From Hydractinia symbiolongicarpus (lineage: Eukaryota > Cnidaria > Hydrozoa > Anthoathecata > Hydractiniidae), in assembly GCF_029227915.1 (NCBI RefSeq), contig NC_079878.1, positions 1,612,001 through 1,676,000 on the forward strand: a stretch of 64,000 nucleotides of DNA. Reading direction: 5' to 3'. Shown piece by piece: positions 43,141 through 54,463 of the stretch. Under the pieces are notes generated by a model. That model ran no database searches. It was given only the letters and a program-made list of their open reading frames with translations, and was not told where the DNA came from. Both the position numbers and the translations under genes were made by a program. Position 1 is the first letter of the stretch. Each line of letters starts with the position of its first letter.

Positions 43141-43985
43141 TCGCTTAGGTTTTAAAAGAAAACAGCTGGCTTTACCTGGTCCAGTTTAAAAAATTACTCA
43201 ACAATTTTATTTTGCAAAATAAATTTTCATAACAGTAACAACAGCTGCAACCACCTGACTGTATTAAGCATAATTAGTGTTAGGAATTTTTTTGGTAGCT
43301 AAACTGTATTTGGCTACTTTCACTTTTTAGTCAGTATCTAAAGAGGTATCTAGATAGCCACAACACCAAGTACAAACGAATAAGAGTATACCAAACCGAA
43401 TAAAAACTTCAAAAAAATAGGAATAAATAAAGCTAAGTTTAGCTAGCTAGCTAGCCAAGTTGGTTCAAAATCTACGTTTCTTGCCAAAATCCTAACATTG
43501 GTGATTTAAGAGCTAAAAGCCATAACCAGCTGACAATTTTAACCAATATAGTAAAAAGCTTTGTCGGAATAAATTTATTTGTACTCGATATTCAGAGCAA
43601 CGAGATGAAAATGTTTTTATAAAAGTTATATTTTGTACAACAAGTATACATCTTTTAGGCAATTAAAAATCTGTTAACAAGGTTCGCTTAAAAAGACAGT
43701 AAAAGTGATAAAATGGTCAATTAGTGACGCAATAAAAATAAGAAAATAAGAAAAGTTCCCTAGAGGCTTTCAGTCCGTTATTAAGAAGAGGCCTATGTTT
43801 TTTAATATACAGTGCTTCTTTCAGTAATAAGATGTTCCATTTAACGGAAGTGTCAATAACTGATGTATTGTTTTCAATACAGGTAACATTATAGTTCCTT
43901 TGTTAAGCCTTGTTTTACAAAGGATTTTAAAGTAGCTGAGGAGAAATTATATTTATATTATAATTATAAATTATAAACTCCTATC
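43141..43985. other. No gene recognised
   Basis: AT-rich, with a GCTAGCTAGCTAGC microsatellite near 43440. The Penelope-like ORF may begin in its last part but no start is certain. Confidence 0.4.
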
Positions 43986-44600
43986 GACACTGCATGACTA
44001 CCAATTTGCTCTTACAAAGTTGTTTGATGATGACAGCAATTTCAGGAAAATCAACGTAGATCCCACATTTTTACGATTGAAATCGCTACAAAGTTACCTA
44101 TTAACTCTCCTCAAACGTAACGAGATTGATGAATAAATCGATGCGTTATAAGCATGCAAAACCTGCTCGTTCCTATGGGCTTCCTAAAACACATGAAGTC
44201 TTTGAAGGACTACTAAAGTTCAGACCCATTATTAACACAACAGGAACCACCCATTATCATGTTGGTAAATTTCTATCAAGCCTTCTTTTTCCATTAACAC
44301 AAAATGACTTTGTCGTAAGACATTCCTTCGACACTGCGAGAATTGTTTGATGAAGGATATGTTTTTGTGTCTTTTGATGTGACGTCACTGTTTACGAATG
44401 TGCTATTAAATAGAACTAATGATGTTATTTTAGATTGAATTTACAATAAAAAACTGCTTGAAACAGATCTAAAAAAGTCCACTTTGAAAAAAACTCATCA
44501 GGAAAACTTGCACAAAAACCATGATTTCTTGCAATAATCAGCTGTATGAACAAACTTATGGAACGCCATTGTGCATTCTCTAACACATTATGTGCATTCC
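43986..44600 (+). pseudogene. Penelope-like element: N-terminal reverse transcriptase part, broken
   Basis: Coding pieces in changing frames match the order of Penelope-like reverse transcriptases: FRKINVDPTFLRLKSLQSYL (44041), RSYGLPKTHEVFEGLLKFRP (about 44171-44230), FLSSLLFPLT, then motif A VSFDVTSLFTNV (about 44366-44401) with its catalytic aspartate. KLLETDLKKSTLKK follows near 44450. Frames change near 44130, 44350 and 44430-44500. After about 44600 the coding sequence is interrupted by non-PLE sequence and resumes near 45800. Confidence 0.75.
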
Positions 44601-44652
44601 AGGGGCGGATCCAGTGTACGTTAGCGCCGTCACGCGACTAATATAATTTTTA

Positions 44653-45105
44653 CTAAGAATTGTAAAAAATAATAGAGTACTGTAATCCTGCAGTCCCTGC
44701 GACCTTTATTTTACGGACCTTTCTCTTGTGTGACTGAGTTGATGGATACGGCAAAAAGCGACTGACATCCGAAGAATTTTTATGCAATGTGATTGGCTTG
44801 CCGGCCGAAATAAGGTATTCTGATTGGTTTACAAAAAACTGACGACTTTGACCCATATTTACGGCATTCGAAATGTGACACAGCATGTATTTTTCATTGA
44901 ATTTTTTTGTAACCGATGCCGTGTAGTTTAAGTTTCGGACCAAACGAAAGCAATTACGAGGGTTTTTTCGGACCAAACGAAAGCAATTAATGACTTTTCG
45001 GACCAAATGAAAGCAATCACGAGCTTTTCGGACCAAACGAAAACATGCAAGACTAATCAGTAACCACGTATGGTGACTCACCATGTGTGCTGCAATGAGA
45101 TGCAA
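44653..45105 (-). CDS. Doubtful 150-codon ORF with CFRLVRK repeats
   Basis: The reading frame is open because a 27-35 bp minisatellite (44932-45050, core TTTCGGACCAAACGAAAGCA) happens to encode repeated CFRLVRK/CFHLVRK units, which come near its N-terminus. No domain is recognised and the composition looks like translated repeat DNA. I keep it as a low-confidence hypothetical only. Confidence 0.15.
   Translation of the reverse strand: MHLIAAHMVSHHTWLLISLACFRLVRKARDCFHLVRKVINCFRLVRKNPRNCFRLVRNLNYTASVTKKFNEKYMLCHISNAVNMGQSRQFFVNQSEYLISAGKPITLHKNSSDVSRFLPYPSTQSHKRKVRKIKVAGTAGLQYSIIFYNS
44932..45050. repeat. Minisatellite, four imperfect units
   Basis: Four copies of TTTCGGACCAAACGAAAGCA with variable 7-15 bp spacers. 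The last copy is diverged (CGAAAACATGC). Confidence 0.85.
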
Positions 45106-45800
45106 TGTTTTTTTAAATGTGAAAGAAGGATACGTAAAGTTATTGAAACATATGTAGCTAGCTAGCTAGCTACAAATTTCAATGCAGAGTGGGTTATTTT
45201 TAAAGTTATTGTTGTTGATCAAAAACTTAGAGAGTTCTGCAATTGCTTTATGTTAAGAAGATAATGCTTTATTATTCTTGTTATCTTAAACACTTGTAAT
45301 ATATAGCTAATAAAAGCATGCACCATCTAACTCTACAGTTTTATTTTCAAGTCTAGCAAATTAAGTGAAGCACTTGTTGTCTTTCATATTATAGTTGAAT
45401 ACACGCAACCTTGTTCCCAGCCTGTTGTCTCTTTTCTTTAACCGGGACAGCGATAACAAACAGTCCCTGGAGAAAATCTTGTCACGTGACTCTCCAGTGC
45501 ACAGTTTTTCTGGGCGTAATGTTTACTGACATTTGTCTCAATAAGCCAAAGTTTTATATATAACATTGCAGAGCTAAACGAGTTCGGCGTCAGAGATATG
45601 TGCGGTGAGTTTGTTTTCATTTCAGACGCAGCATACAAAGTGCTCTGCATATTGCTCTTGATTGTTTTTCAAATGCATAAATATACAATCATGTTATTTA
45701 GGCTAACATTTACTTGAGATTCAAGCAGTTTAGGTATGTGAATTTTACTGAATGAGTTGGCTAGCAATTACTGGATTACAAAACTTGTAGCTAGGGGTAA

Positions 45801-46660
45801 CTTTTGGAAAAGATTTGTTGACGACGTATTCGCCATAATCAAAAGATCAACGGCCTACATCGACAAATCAAATTCACTGTTGAGCTTGAACACGATGGAA
45901 GTATCGCTTTCCTGGGCAGTTTGGTCAAACGCAAGAACGGTTCCATTTCAGTTTCAGTGTATCGTAAACCAACACAACCTGACCAGTACCTTAATTTCGA
46001 ATACAACTGTCAGAAATCTTACAAAGAAAGTGTCATATCTTCGTTACTGAATCGTGCCAACAGCGTAGTCAGTGACAAACATGAGAGGAAAATGGAAATC
46101 CGACGTGTAAGAAATGCATTAATCGCAAATGGATACAGTCATGAAGAGATGATGCAACGGAGACAACAGAAACATCAGAGGAATTTGTCGCATCAGCATT
46201 TCTACCCTTCGTACCAGGTATCAGCGAGATCCTTCGTTTAGTTTTAAGGCAACCCAAGATCAAATGCATTCTTAACTCTAAAGATACCCTAAACCGAAAG
46301 ATAAAATAAACCTGGAAAAAAGCAATGTTGTTGACGAAATCCCGTGTAAAGATTGTGATGCAGTGTATATAGGCGAAACAAAAAGAATGTTTAAGCAACG
46401 AGTACAAGAACATATGCGCGCAGTGAGAAACGAAGATGTGAAGAAAAAACGAAATTGCGGACCACAGCTGGAGCAGAAGTCATCAGTTTAATTGGGATGA
46501 GAAGAAAATCATTGACGGGGAATCCAGAACAACGACCAGGAAGATTAAAGAAACCATCAACAGTGTAGAACGTAACAAACACATAAACAGCATCTCGTAT
46601 CAACTTCTTGAGACTTGGTTACTAGCCCTACAGAAGAAGTAGTTACCTACATCTAGGTCC
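45801..46660 (+). pseudogene. Penelope-like element: C-terminal reverse transcriptase and GIY-YIG endonuclease, broken
   Basis: Resumes with the catalytic motif C RFVDDVFAIIK (two aspartates, 45812-45844). After a frame change near 45915, VKRKNGSISVSVYRKPTQP and an Arg/Lys-rich linker follow. A further change near 46240-46300 leads to the GIY-YIG nuclease part CKDCDAVYIGETKRMFKQRV (about 46345-46405), then QEHMRAV. A final part reads to the LLETW-type end and a stop near 46640. Penelope elements encode exactly this pair, a reverse transcriptase and a GIY-YIG endonuclease that nicks the target. Several frameshifts make it non-functional. Confidence 0.8.
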
Positions 46661-47466
46661 GAAAATGTTATTTACCGTAATTAACTGCAATTATCAGCTC
46701 GTTTCTGATTGGTTAATTTTTATAAATTTCGATCCTCTGCAATTATATAAATACATGCACAACATCATTTTACTTTGCCCGATGATGGGAGAAGGACCTC
46801 CTGAAACGTCGCCTACTAAACTATAATGTTCAAGAAATGATAAACTTTCCACACTAACATTTTTTATATTTGTTATTCATTTTGGCTGAACTTTAGATAT
46901 TTTCTGATCTGTGGCTGTGTTGTAGCTTTTATATAATGACGCAGAAACCTTCTTAATTAAGCATAACAGTTTTTTTCCTTTTCTCAATTTTTAATAATAG
47001 AGTCCAAAAAGCTGAGAAAAACCTTTTATGTGGATGAAAAAATGGCTTCAAGAATGTATTAACTTTAGGAATTTTCTCATCTTCGCTTTTGCATTTTGTA
47101 GCCTTGACATTCCCAAAAACCTACCCATTCACTGACAAATTCTGCCTTTTCTTTAATGAGATGTTTTTAAAACACCATAGAGTTTTTTTTACTGCATAAG
47201 CTCACATTTTATTACACACGCGTTATAGTTTAAAACGTTAATATTAACAAAATTAACAAAATTTAATCGAAAGTGTTAATCAAGCGTTAAAGTTATGTAT
47301 TGTACCAAAGATACGCTACTGTTGTTCAAATGTGCCAAGGTTTGATCAGCATTAATGAGAAACTGTCGAATGAATGCTTTTTCAAATACACGACTTTTAA
47401 CGTATTGCAGAAGTTAACAATTTATTAAATCCTTAGCAATGCAAAGTGCGTCGTAGAATCTGAGGT

Positions 47467-47662
47467 AAGTTCCATTAAAGCACCGCAAGAAGATGATTCA
47501 ATTTTGGAACTAAAACTAGCACTTTTAGATGCTGCAAAAGTTGACAAAAATAGAAAAATAGATATTGGTAGTTTTGAGCCGAAACATTTTTTAATGTTTT
47601 GTACGGGCTGTCATCGAATACCTATTGCTGGTTTCAAACAGAAAATCAAAGATTTTTCGTGA
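47467..47662 (+). pseudogene. Possible HECT C-lobe fragment, copy 1
   Basis: Open frame of about 65 codons ending TGA at 47660. FLMFCTGCHRIPIAGF resembles the HECT C-lobe strand that reads (F/L)RF.TG..R.P..GF, preceded by an acidic/helical stretch (DDSILELKLALLDAAKVDK). Too short for certainty. A HECT gene is present at 62991-64000. Confidence 0.35.
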
Positions 47663-48064
47663 CAGCCACTGTTATATTAAATTTGGCACTTTAATTTGTA
47701 GTGATTCAACGAATGGCTTTATTATTATTATTTTTATTCTTCAAGGTGATACTTTGTTGATACTATGTTCGATTTTTATGTGTACCGAGGACATTTTTTT
47801 TATTTTTGACGCGGTGGCCATTTTTTTGCTTGTAGTTATTTTCATGAGAAAAAGGTGAGCTGATCTAACTTTAGTAAAAGTTATGTCTTATTTGTTGTCG
47901 AAAAGATTTACAAGATTGTGATAAAGACCCTCACATTGTTCACACTATGTCGGCCATTCCAAGTTATTTTCCATTATCAACTCATTAATTCATAAAACTC
48001 TTTAGGGCAACAAAATTGTGACTTTTATAGACCGTCATCTTGGCTAAAGTCAAGTCATTAGTAT

Positions 48065-48953
48065 TTACATCAATTTTTTGGTAAGCGAAGTTAAAATTTG
48101 ACGGTAGTTTATACATCGTATACTGTGGTTATTCCAGAATTCACTCGTTTCATCTAAGGCAAATTGCAGACAACAATAAAAGCAAAATTTTAGATTTTCA
48201 CTATATTTGTATTGCCATACGAACCGGAATCTCGCAAATCTGTGAAATAGTTTACCTAGTCTTTCCAACAAATCTCTTTTGAGAAAAGACCACCATGTTT
48301 CGATACGCTGAGGTGTTTTCCATATTGAACCTTTATCTCTAGCAAGGCAACTACTATACCTTCTTCTCAAAAATCTTTCATCATCACAAACGTAAATGCC
48401 TTCAGTGCCCCTGTCTTCTGTTATCTTTTTTGGCAATCCAGAAATTCTTTGAAGAACAGCTAGATAATGCGAAAATAATAAACTTTATAGGATTCAAATA
48501 CTTTTAACCATGACATTTTTCGACTGAAGCGATCTATGTTCACATGAATACAAAAACCGAGCGGCTTCAATTTGTTGTTGCCATCTATGTGCCAGAAATC
48601 ATTTGGACCAGAGTTGAAATACTTTCTGTGCTTCAATATATGCTTTTTTCTCACTTCAACACCTTTGGGATCAAGAAACTGAAGCGCTACACGGATTAAG
48701 TTACCACTGTACTATTTACCTTCCGCATAAAGCGCTGTTTAACATTTAACATTTTCTAAACATCTTGGAGAAGTATTGTGGAGTTTACGACTAACTTTTT
48801 TCTGGACAATCTTTTAAGTCTAAGCTTGCGATGAAGTGTCCTGATACTCATAAAATAGTTGTGGTACTTCTTCAACAACTTTAGCATATCTGTGTATTCA
48901 TATCCATGCATGAAATAGTCCTGTATATGATGATCGGTTTGGTTTAAGTCCAT
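48065..48953 (-). pseudogene. Decayed IS3EU-like DDE transposase/integrase, copy 1
   Basis: Three pieces in order. An N-terminal helical region (48953-48756) corresponds to the first 70 residues of the gene at 57508. The first catalytic piece (48654-48460) has FWHIDGNNKLKPLGFCIHV. The last piece (48436-48065) has KKITEDRGTEGIYV and RIETWWSFLKRDLLERLGKL. Together these show the three acidic residues of the core (D in HIDGN, D in TEDRG, E in RIETWW). Frames change near 48750, 48660-48690 and 48450. The 4-fold AGGAC(G/T)TCGTA-like motif at 49160-49235 may be a terminal repeat of the element. Confidence 0.75.
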
Positions 48954-50492
48954 CCTATGAACATATTAATAATTTTGTTTATTGTTGCGCTCACACCAGT
49001 GTTATGATAGCATTGAGGAAACTCCAATGAACTACCTAAATTATCAGCTCTCACGTCTATCAACGTTTTCTGTTGTGTATTTTGTTACGTTAACAACGAT
49101 GCATATAGCCGTTGTGCATGTATATTGTGTACATATCACGCAAAGTCATCGTAGAAGGCTACAGGACGTCGTATAACTCTCTAGGACGTAATAGACTGTT
49201 GTAGGACTTCGTAGGAGTTCGCAGGACTTTTATACATGCAACCTAGTAATATCAGAAAAGCATCGCTAAATACATGTTGGTACGAATATGTGACGTAACC
49301 GTTGCAACTCAAATAGATTGATACCGCTAGAAAGTCAATAAAATGTAGTTTTTGAAACTGGCTCTATTATTTCAGTGCACGCTAACGGCTAGGATTGGTC
49401 CCACAATGTAAAATGATTTATTTATCTAAATTCTCAAATGAAGCGCTACCACAGCGCCCAGTGTAATCGCTGAATTCCAGAAATCATGTCAAAATAAGAA
49501 GAATGTAATTTTTTGTAGCCAATTGTGTAGCACATTTTTCTCGTTCCCTTAGAGATTCGAGTAACCAGTTATTATGCCCTTCAAAGTTTTTGTGATAGCG
49601 AAACAGAAAGAAAAACAGAAAACGTCATTGTATAGCGTAGTTATATAAACATAAGTGCAACTTGACCGTCTTCTATTGAGTAAAACGAAAATGTTATTTA
49701 CCGTAATTAACTGCAATTATCAGCTCGTTTCTGATTGGTTAATTTTTATAAATTTCGATCCTCTGCAATTATATAAATACATGCACAACATCATTTTACT
49801 TTGCCCGATGATGGGAGAAGGACCTCCTGAAACGTCGCCTACTAAACTATAATGTTCAAGAAATGATAAACTTTCCACACTAACATTTTTTATATTTGTT
49901 ATTCATTTTGGCTGAACTTTAGATATTTTCTGATCTGTGGCTGTGTTGTAGCTTTTATATAATGACGCAGAAACCTTCTTAATTAAGCATAACAGTTTTT
50001 TTCCTTTTCTCAATTTTTAATAATAGAGTCCAAAAAGCTGAGAAAAACCTTTTATGTGGATGAAAAAATGGCTTCAAGAATGTATTAACTTTAGGAATTT
50101 TCTCATCTTCGCTTTTGCATTTTGTAGCCTTGACATTCCCAAAAACCTACCCATTCACTGACAAATTCTGCCTTTTCTTTAATGAGATGTTTTTAAAACA
50201 CCATAGAGTTTTTTTTACTGCATAAGCTCACATTTTATTACACACGCGTTATAGTTTAAAACGTTAATATTAACAAAATTAACAAAATTTAATCGAAAGT
50301 GTTAATCAAGCGTTAAAGTTATGTATTGTACCAAAGATACGCTACTGTTGTTCAAATGTGCCAAGGTTTGATCAGCATTAATGAGAAACTGTCGAATGAA
50401 TGCTTTTTCAAATACACGACTTTTAACGTATTGCAGAAGTTAACAATTTATTAAATCCTTAGCAATGCAAAGTGCGTCGTAGAATCTGAGGT

Positions 50493-50688
50493 AAGTTCCA
50501 TTAAAGCACCGCAAGAAGATGATTCAATTTTGGAACTAAAACTAGCACTTTTAGATGCTGCAAAAGTTGACAAAAATAGAAAAATAGATATTGGTAGTTT
50601 TGAGCCGAAACATTTTTTAATGTTTTGTACGGGCTGTCATCGAATACCTATTGCTGGTTTCAAACAGAAAATCAAAGATTTTTCGTGA
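50493..50688 (+). pseudogene. Possible HECT C-lobe fragment, copy 2
   Basis: Identical to 47467-47662, shifted by 3,026 bp. Confidence 0.35.
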
Positions 50689-51090
50689 CAGCCACTGTTA
50701 TATTAAATTTGGCACTTTAATTTGTAGTGATTCAACGAATGGCTTTATTATTATTATTTTTATTCTTCAAGGTGATACTTTGTTGATACTATGTTCGATT
50801 TTTATGTGTACCGAGGACATTTTTTTTATTTTTGACGCGGTGGCCATTTTTTTGCTTGTAGTTATTTTCATGAGAAAAAGGTGAGCTGATCTAACTTTAG
50901 TAAAAGTTATGTCTTATTTGTTGTCGAAAAGATTTACAAGATTGTGATAAAGACCCTCACATTGTTCACACTATGTCGGCCATTCCAAGTTATTTTCCAT
51001 TATCAACTCATTAATTCATAAAACTCTTTAGGGCAACAAAATTGTGACTTTTATAGACCGTCATCTTGGCTAAAGTCAAGTCATTAGTAT

Positions 51091-51979
51091 TTACATCAAT
51101 TTTTTGGTAAGCGAAGTTAAAATTTGACGGTAGTTTATACATCGTATACTGTGGTTATTCCAGAATTCACTCGTTTCATCTAAGGCAAATTGCAGACAAC
51201 AATAAAAGCAAAATTTTAGATTTTCACTATATTTGTATTGCCATACGAACCGGAATCTCGCAAATCTGTGAAATAGTTTACCTAGTCTTTCCAACAAATC
51301 TCTTTTGAGAAAAGACCACCATGTTTCGATACGCTGAGGTGTTTTCCATATTGAACCTTTATCTCTAGCAAGGCAACTACTATACCTTCTTCTCAAAAAT
51401 CTTTCATCATCACAAACGTAAATGCCTTCAGTGCCCCTGTCTTCTGTTATCTTTTTTGGCAATCCAGAAATTCTTTGAAGAACAGCTAGATAATGCGAAA
51501 ATAATAAACTTTATAGGATTCAAATACTTTTAACCATGACATTTTTCGACTGAAGCGATCTATGTTCACATGAATACAAAAACCGAGCGGCTTCAATTTG
51601 TTGTTGCCATCTATGTGCCAGAAATCATTTGGACCAGAGTTGAAATACTTTCTGTGCTTCAATATATGCTTTTTTCTCACTTCAACACCTTTGGGATCAA
51701 GAAACTGAAGCGCTACACGGATTAAGTTACCACTGTACTATTTACCTTCCGCATAAAGCGCTGTTTAACATTTAACATTTTCTAAACATCTTGGAGAAGT
51801 ATTGTGGAGTTTACGACTAACTTTTTTCTGGACAATCTTTTAAGTCTAAGCTTGCGATGAAGTGTCCTGATACTCATAAAATAGTTGTGGTACTTCTTCA
51901 ACAACTTTAGCATATCTGTGTATTCATATCCATGCATGAAATAGTCCTGTATATGATGATCGGTTTGGTTTAAGTCCAT
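51091..51979 (-). pseudogene. Decayed IS3EU-like DDE transposase/integrase, copy 2
   Basis: Identical to 48065-48953 in all three pieces, including the same frame breaks. The gene was therefore already dead before the duplication. Confidence 0.75.
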
Positions 51980-52715
51980 CCTATGAACATATTAATAATT
52001 TTGTTTATTGTTGCGCTCACACCAGTGTTATGATAGCATTGAGGAAACTCCAATGAACTACCTAAATTATCAGCTCTCACGTCTATCAACGTTTTCTGTT
52101 GTGTATTTTGTTACGTTAACAACGATGCATATAGCCGTTGTGCATGTATATTGTGTACATATCACGCAAAGTCATCGTAGAAGGCTACAGGACGTCGTAT
52201 AACTCTCTAGGACGTAATAGACTGTTGTAGGACTTCGTAGGAGTTCGCAGGACTTTTATACATGCAACCTAGTAATATCAGAAAAGCATGTATCGCTAAA
52301 TACATGTTGGTACGAATATGTGACGTAACCGTTGCAACTCAAATAGATTGATACCGCTAGAAAGTCAATAAAATGTAGTTTTTGAAACTGGCTCTATTAT
52401 TTCAGTGCACGCTAACGGCTAGGATTGGTCCCACAATGTAAAATGATTTATTTATCTAAATTCTCAAATGAAGCGCTACCACAGCGCCCAGTGTAATCGC
52501 TGAATTCCAGAAATCATGTCAAAATAAGAAGAATGTAATTTTTTGTAGCCAATTGTGTAGCACATTTTTCTCGTTCCCTTAGAGATTCGAGTAACCAGTT
52601 ATTATGCCCTTCAAAGTTTTTGTGATAGCGAAACAGAAAGAAAAACAGAAAACGTCATTGTATAGCGTAGTTATATAAACATAAGTGCAACTTGACCGTC
52701 TTCTATTGAGTAAAA

Positions 52716-53385
52716 CGATATCTCTGCAATGAAAAGTAATATAAGCCAAGAGTAAAGATTGATTGAACGTTTCGACTGGGATATTTTCTTGCGTTAATAT
52801 CGAGTGCAATTTTTCTACATATATTCTTTCTAAGTATGATTGGTTCTTAAGTTGTCGCCTTCCTAAATAAATAAATTTTCTTTAATGCATCGCAGATTAT
52901 TTTCATTTTCCATCGATTAAGTCAGGCCATTGCGCAAATCATCTTGAACACATTTATTTTTAACAGTGGTTTCTATCTGCAAATGCATTATCAATATCAA
53001 TAACATAATATTACGTCTTTGAAAGTCCTAAAACATCCTCCTTTTGGCCGACCAAAAGGTTTGTGTTAATGACCAGCATGGTTAGAATTTTGGTCTTCTC
53101 ATAAAAAAACTGTGTTGTCAAACACACATGTTTTCACCGCAAAAACTTCTGGATGCGATCAGAAAAACATTGCAATGAAAGAAATGAACACGAAACGTTA
53201 GCTACACCCTGTTGCAAACCTCGTTCTCAGGACTATTTTACGCCAACAACATGTTCCAGAAATAATAATAAATGTTTTTAAAAGACGCTAAATAAGCATC
53301 TTAACTTAATAACTTGATTCTGCAACGCGACTTTGGTAATACATTAAAGTGGTCAAAAAGCAATAGATAATAACAAATAAAAAAA
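52716..53385. other. No gene recognised
   Basis: AT-rich flank between the tandem duplication and the methyltransferase-like remnant. No repeat or RNA motif seen. Confidence 0.45.
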
Positions 53386-53850
53386 ATGGCTGACTTGGTC
53401 ACATTGTCGCACAATGTTGATGCACACTTAGAAAAATACAGGGCGGCTGATAACATGAAAGAATTTTACGACAAATTGGCAAACGGATATGGCGATAAAC
53501 GATTTCGCTGCGCAATTACTGAGAAGCAAAGTGTAAGTCAAGGAAGTCAAAATCGTTTATGTTGCATGTGGTACGAAAAGCAAAGGAAAAAATATTTACC
53601 GCAACCTAATACATGGATGCATAAATGAGAAGGATACTTTGCCGTATGATAATGACTCCTATGACATTGTCACTTGCATAGGGGGTATTTCGAAAAAAAC
53701 ACTTTCTATTGAGCATGCGCTACGTGATTTTATTTGGGTTACGAAGCCAGGGTGTACTGTGCTTATACAGAGAATGATATTCATGAGTTGTTTTGAATCA
53801 CACGGGAGAACTATAACTGCACTGAAATGCGAATTGCTATTGATGGAGCA
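53386..53850 (+). pseudogene. Broken class I methyltransferase-like gene (METTL27/WBSCR27 type)
   Basis: ATG at 53386 starts MADLVTLSHNVDAHLEK, and the KEFYDKLANGYGDKRFR segment resembles the N-terminus of METTL27-like SAM-dependent methyltransferases. After about residue 50 the frame reads nonsense to a TGA at 53626. Coding resumes in another frame with LPYDNDSYDIVTCIGGI (53638-53689) and LRDFIWVTKPGCTVLI, the usual later strands. The glycine-rich SAM-binding motif I expected between them is missing. The GTAAGT at 53532 could be a donor, but no exon with motif I follows. Remnant rather than functional gene; the family call is moderate. Confidence 0.55.
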
Positions 53851-53929
53851 AAGGTTTTACTACATAAAGGATAACAAAGAAATCAATTATATTGAAGAAG
53901 AACTACTTTGTTCATCACTAATATACTGC

Positions 53930-54002
53930 CAAACAGGGAGCGGGATTCGATCCGCTGTCCCCAGAACTGGGAGCCGCAGACGAACCCACTACACTACGTG
54001 CA
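53930..54002 (-). mobile_element. tRNA-like sequence (SINE head or tRNA pseudogene)
   Basis: The minus strand reads from GCTGCACGTAGTGTAGTGGG, with A-box-like TAGTGTAGTGGGT and B-box-like GGATCGAATCC. The T-stem is one base off and the acceptor ends do not pair well, so it is a SINE-type or pseudo-tRNA rather than a working tRNA. It lies inside the tail of the methyltransferase-like remnant. Confidence 0.55.
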
Positions 54003-54049
54003 GCAATATGTTAGCGATGAACCCACTACACTAATATGACTTACACGCA

Positions 54050-54463
54050 TTATACTCGCCCGTCATGTCAGAGATCTGATCGGGGTGAAGCATTCTCTGT
54101 TGAGAATGAAATACGGATGTGCTATGATAAATATTCACCTATATGTAAATCAATTTTTACTATTGTATGATTAAAGTTTTGTAAAGAGAAGAAATGTGTC
54201 AGGTAATGTGTTTATTTTTCTTTCGCAAATAATCCGCTAATACCACGCCCATTTGGAGTATCCGCGAATTATTCGATACTTATTTCTTATGTGGCGAATA
54301 TATCGCCAATATGTCGACTTCGAAATAATGTGATTTCTACTTTTTTTTCGTAAAAACTTGTCAGAGGAAATGCCACATATGAGAATGTTTTGCATAGTTA
54401 TTTTTAACCTCGTCCCTAGCACAAAAATGTTAAAGACTCAGCAGCTTTTTCTTTCTTTATATA
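54050..54463. other. No gene recognised
   Basis: AT-rich spacer before the Helitron-like array. Only short ORFs without motifs. Confidence 0.4.

Larger units (their letters stand above)
44601..45800. other. Insertion inside the Penelope-like element
   Basis: Starts with CAGGGGCGGATCCAG (44602-44616), a sequence typical of DNA-transposon ends, but I could not find the mirrored end. It contains a minisatellite (44932-45050), a GCTAGCTAGC run near 45153-45171, and from about 45560 the repeat shared with 17990-18240. That repeat ends exactly where reverse-transcriptase coding resumes (GGAAA|AGATTTG versus GGAAA|TTATCC). Confidence 0.5.
46660..49685. repeat. 3,026-bp tandem duplication, copy 1
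   Basis: Begins CGAAAATGTTATTTACCG inside the 3' end of the Penelope-like element. The same sequence begins again at 49686. Everything I compared is identical except a 4-bp GTAT insertion in copy 2 (after about 52289; copy 1 has the shorter form near 49264). Predicted ORFs are identical in both copies. Confidence 0.95.
49686..52715. repeat. 3,026-bp tandem duplication, copy 2 (3,030 bp)
   Basis: Repeats 46660-49685, including the Penelope 3' end, HECT-like fragment and IS3EU-like remnant. After about 52716 the sequence continues CGATATCTCTGC, where copy 1 instead runs into CGAAAATG of copy 2. The junction therefore shares only CGA. Confidence 0.95.

Noticed and set aside
44602-44616. CAGGGGCGGATCCAG as the left end of a DNA transposon
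   Set aside because: The mirrored right end could not be found in the following kilobases, so I do not call an element.
47625-47858. 77-codon hydrophobic ORF duplicated at 50651-50884
   Set aside because: Its presence twice only reflects the tandem duplication, and it overlaps the HECT-like fragment in another frame.
53930-54002. Functional tRNA gene
   Set aside because: T-arm is off by one base, acceptor ends do not pair, and no clean anticodon loop can be drawn; kept as SINE/tRNA-like.
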